Below are positions 5,117 through 6,375 of a stretch of 6,375 nucleotides of DNA, in pieces. The stretch lies in assembly GCA_025355835.1 (NCBI GenBank), contig JANXYW010000034.1:1-6375 (forward strand). Reading direction: 5' to 3'. This stretch comes from Chloroflexota bacterium (GTDB taxonomy: Bacteria; Chloroflexota; Dehalococcoidia; DSTF01; JACRBR01). Position numbers and translations under genes: made by a program. The notes below the pieces were generated by a model that ran no database searches, had not been told where the DNA came from, and saw nothing but the letters and a program-made list of their open reading frames with translations. The stretch's first letter is position 1; each line of letters opens with the position of its first letter.

Positions 5117-6375
5117 TTGACCACGGACACGATCAAGCACGACGTAAAAGATTTGCGGCTGCGCGAAGAAGGCATCCGCCGCATCGAATGGGCGGCGCGC
5201 GAAATGCCGGTAACGGAGCAGATCCGCGCACGCTTCGCGAAGGAGAAGCCGCTCAACGGGCTGCGCATCGCCGCATGCCTGCACGTGACGACGGAGACGG
5301 CGAACCTGATGATCGCGCTCCGCGACGGAGGCGCGGACATCGCGCTGTGCGCGTCGAACCCGCTGAGCACGCAGGACGACGTGGCGGCGGCGCTCGTCGC
5401 CGAGTACGGCATCTCGACGTTCGCGATCAAGGGCGAGGACAACGAGACGTACTACCGGCACATCGACGCCGTGCTGGACCACAAGCCGCAGTGCACGATG
5501 GATGACGGCGCCGACATCGTCGCGCGGCTGCACAAGGATCGCACCGACCTGCTGCCGGCGATCATCGGCGGCACGGAAGAGACGACGACGGGCGTCGTGC
5601 GGCTGCGTGCGCTCGCGGCCGAAGGGAAACTCAAGTACCCGATCATCGCCGTGAACGAAGCGAACACGAAGCACATGTTCGACAACCGATACGGCACCGG
5701 CCAGAGCACGATGGACGGCATCACGCGCGCCACGAACGTGCTGTGGGCCGGTAAGACCGTCGTCGTCGTCGGCTATGGCTGGTGCGGCCGCGGTTTCGCG
5801 AGCCGCGCGCGCGGCATGGGCGCCCAGGTGGTCGTCACGGAAGTCGATCCCCTGCCCGCGCTTGAGGCCGTGATGGACGGCTTTCGCGTCATGCCGATGG
5901 CCGACGCAGCGAAGATCGGCGACATCTTCGTCACGCTGACCGGCGACATCAACGTGCTGGATCGCCATCACATGGAAGTGATGAAGGACGGCGCGATTCT
6001 TGCGAACTCCGGTCACTTCAACGACGAGATCAACCTGAAGGCGCTCGAATCGATGTCGGAGGCGCGCCGCGCGGTGCGGCCGTTCGTTGAGGAGTACAAG
6101 CTCGGGGACGGGCGCAAGATCTTCGTGCTCGGCGAGGGTCGCCTGATCAACCTGGCGGCCGCCGAAGGCCACCCAGCGAGCGTGATGGACATGAGCTTCG
6201 CGAACCAGGCGCTGAGCGCGGAGCATCTCGTCGTCAACGAAAAGAAGCTCGAGATCGGCGTCTACCCTGTGCCCCACGACATCGACGCCGAGATCGCGCG
6301 GCTGAAGTTGCAAGCGATGGGCATGCACATCGACACGCTGACGGACGAGCAGCACAAGTACCTGACGTCGTGGGA
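5117..6375 (+). CDS. ahcY: Adenosylhomocysteinase, cut by the window edge
   Basis: NAD-dependent, reversible hydrolysis of S-adenosylhomocysteine to adenosine and homocysteine, relieving product inhibition of methyltransferases. 419 codons are present; the gene is open at 6375. Seen: ACLHVTTETANL with His56, ALCASNPLSTQDDVAAAL, MDDGAD (128-133), GGTEETTTGV with Glu155, NEANTKHMFDNRYGTGQST with Lys185 and Asp189 (human Lys186/Asp190 positions), the NAD-binding VVVGYGWCGRGFASRARGMGA with the Gly-rich loop at 219-226, NSGHFNDEIN and NLAAAEGHP. RYGTGQST, with Thr194 where the human enzyme has Cys195, is the archaeal/Thermotoga-type variant. The last residues (LTDEQHKYLTSW) align near the C-terminus, so only a few to about a dozen residues are missing. 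The TTG start gives MTTDTIKHDVKDLRLREEG. It is probably the last or a late gene of the SAM-I-controlled operon, although the 70-base gap could allow separate control. Confidence 0.96.
   Translation, partial: MTTDTIKHDVKDLRLREEGIRRIEWAAREMPVTEQIRARFAKEKPLNGLRIAACLHVTTETANLMIALRDGGADIALCASNPLSTQDDVAAALVAEYGISTFAIKGEDNETYYRHIDAVLDHKPQCTMDDGADIVARLHKDRTDLLPAIIGGTEETTTGVVRLRALAAEGKLKYPIIAVNEANTKHMFDNRYGTGQSTMDGITRATNVLWAGKTVVVVGYGWCGRGFASRARGMGAQVVVTEVDPLPALEAVMDGFRVMPMADAAKIGDIFVTLTGDINVLDRHHMEVMKDGAILANSGHFNDEINLKALESMSEARRAVRPFVEEYKLGDGRKIFVLGEGRLINLAAAEGHPASVMDMSFANQALSAEHLVVNEKKLEIGVYPVPHDIDAEIARLKLQAMGMHIDTLTDEQHKYLTSW

Noticed and set aside
4715..6355. Long open frame of 546 codons on the minus strand
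   Set aside because: It lies opposite ahcY and the GNAT gene; its Arg/His/Val/Asp-rich sequence is the complement of GC-rich codons and has no recognisable domain.

Overview
The window is a GC-rich (about two-thirds G+C by eye), gene-dense bacterial segment with every supported gene on the + strand. Divergent YchF-type ATPase, short-type adenosylhomocysteinase, GTG/TTG starts and a SAM-I riboswitch together are compatible with an environmental Chloroflexota-like bacterium. That placement is an inference; no rRNA or marker gene is present to settle it.

Layout. Positions 31-1122 encode a divergent YchF/Obg-type P-loop ATPase. The 104-base gap behind it carries one copy of a low-complexity 'CACAGAG' interspersed repeat. 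Positions 1227-2024 encode a class I SAM-dependent methyltransferase of unknown substrate. A strong sigma-70-like promoter (2036-2065) then opens a new transcription unit. Its leader is a complete SAM-I (S-box) riboswitch aptamer (2087-2182) followed by an intrinsic terminator (2195-2224). Downstream lie mtnA (methylthioribose-1-phosphate isomerase), mtnP (methylthioadenosine phosphorylase), a GNAT acetyltransferase of unknown role, and ahcY (adenosylhomocysteinase), which runs off the right edge. mtnA/mtnP and mtnP/GNAT each overlap by 4 bases. ahcY follows after 70 bases that contain an unassigned bulged hairpin and a good ribosome binding site for a TTG start.

How it works together. The operon recycles the two main by-products of SAM use: methylthioadenosine (MtnP then MtnA) and S-adenosylhomocysteine (AhcY). 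The riboswitch would shut it off when SAM is plentiful. The 5' arm of the terminator is perfectly complementary over 8 bases to the conserved GGTGGAG block of the aptamer, which suggests a direct switching mechanism. The terminator's 3' arm carries the only good ribosome binding site for mtnA, so the same hairpin could also control translation. The GNAT protein, translationally coupled inside this SAM-by-product operon, is the least explained component. The rest of the window is ordinary housekeeping content, and I see no mobile element, CRISPR array, tRNA or rRNA.
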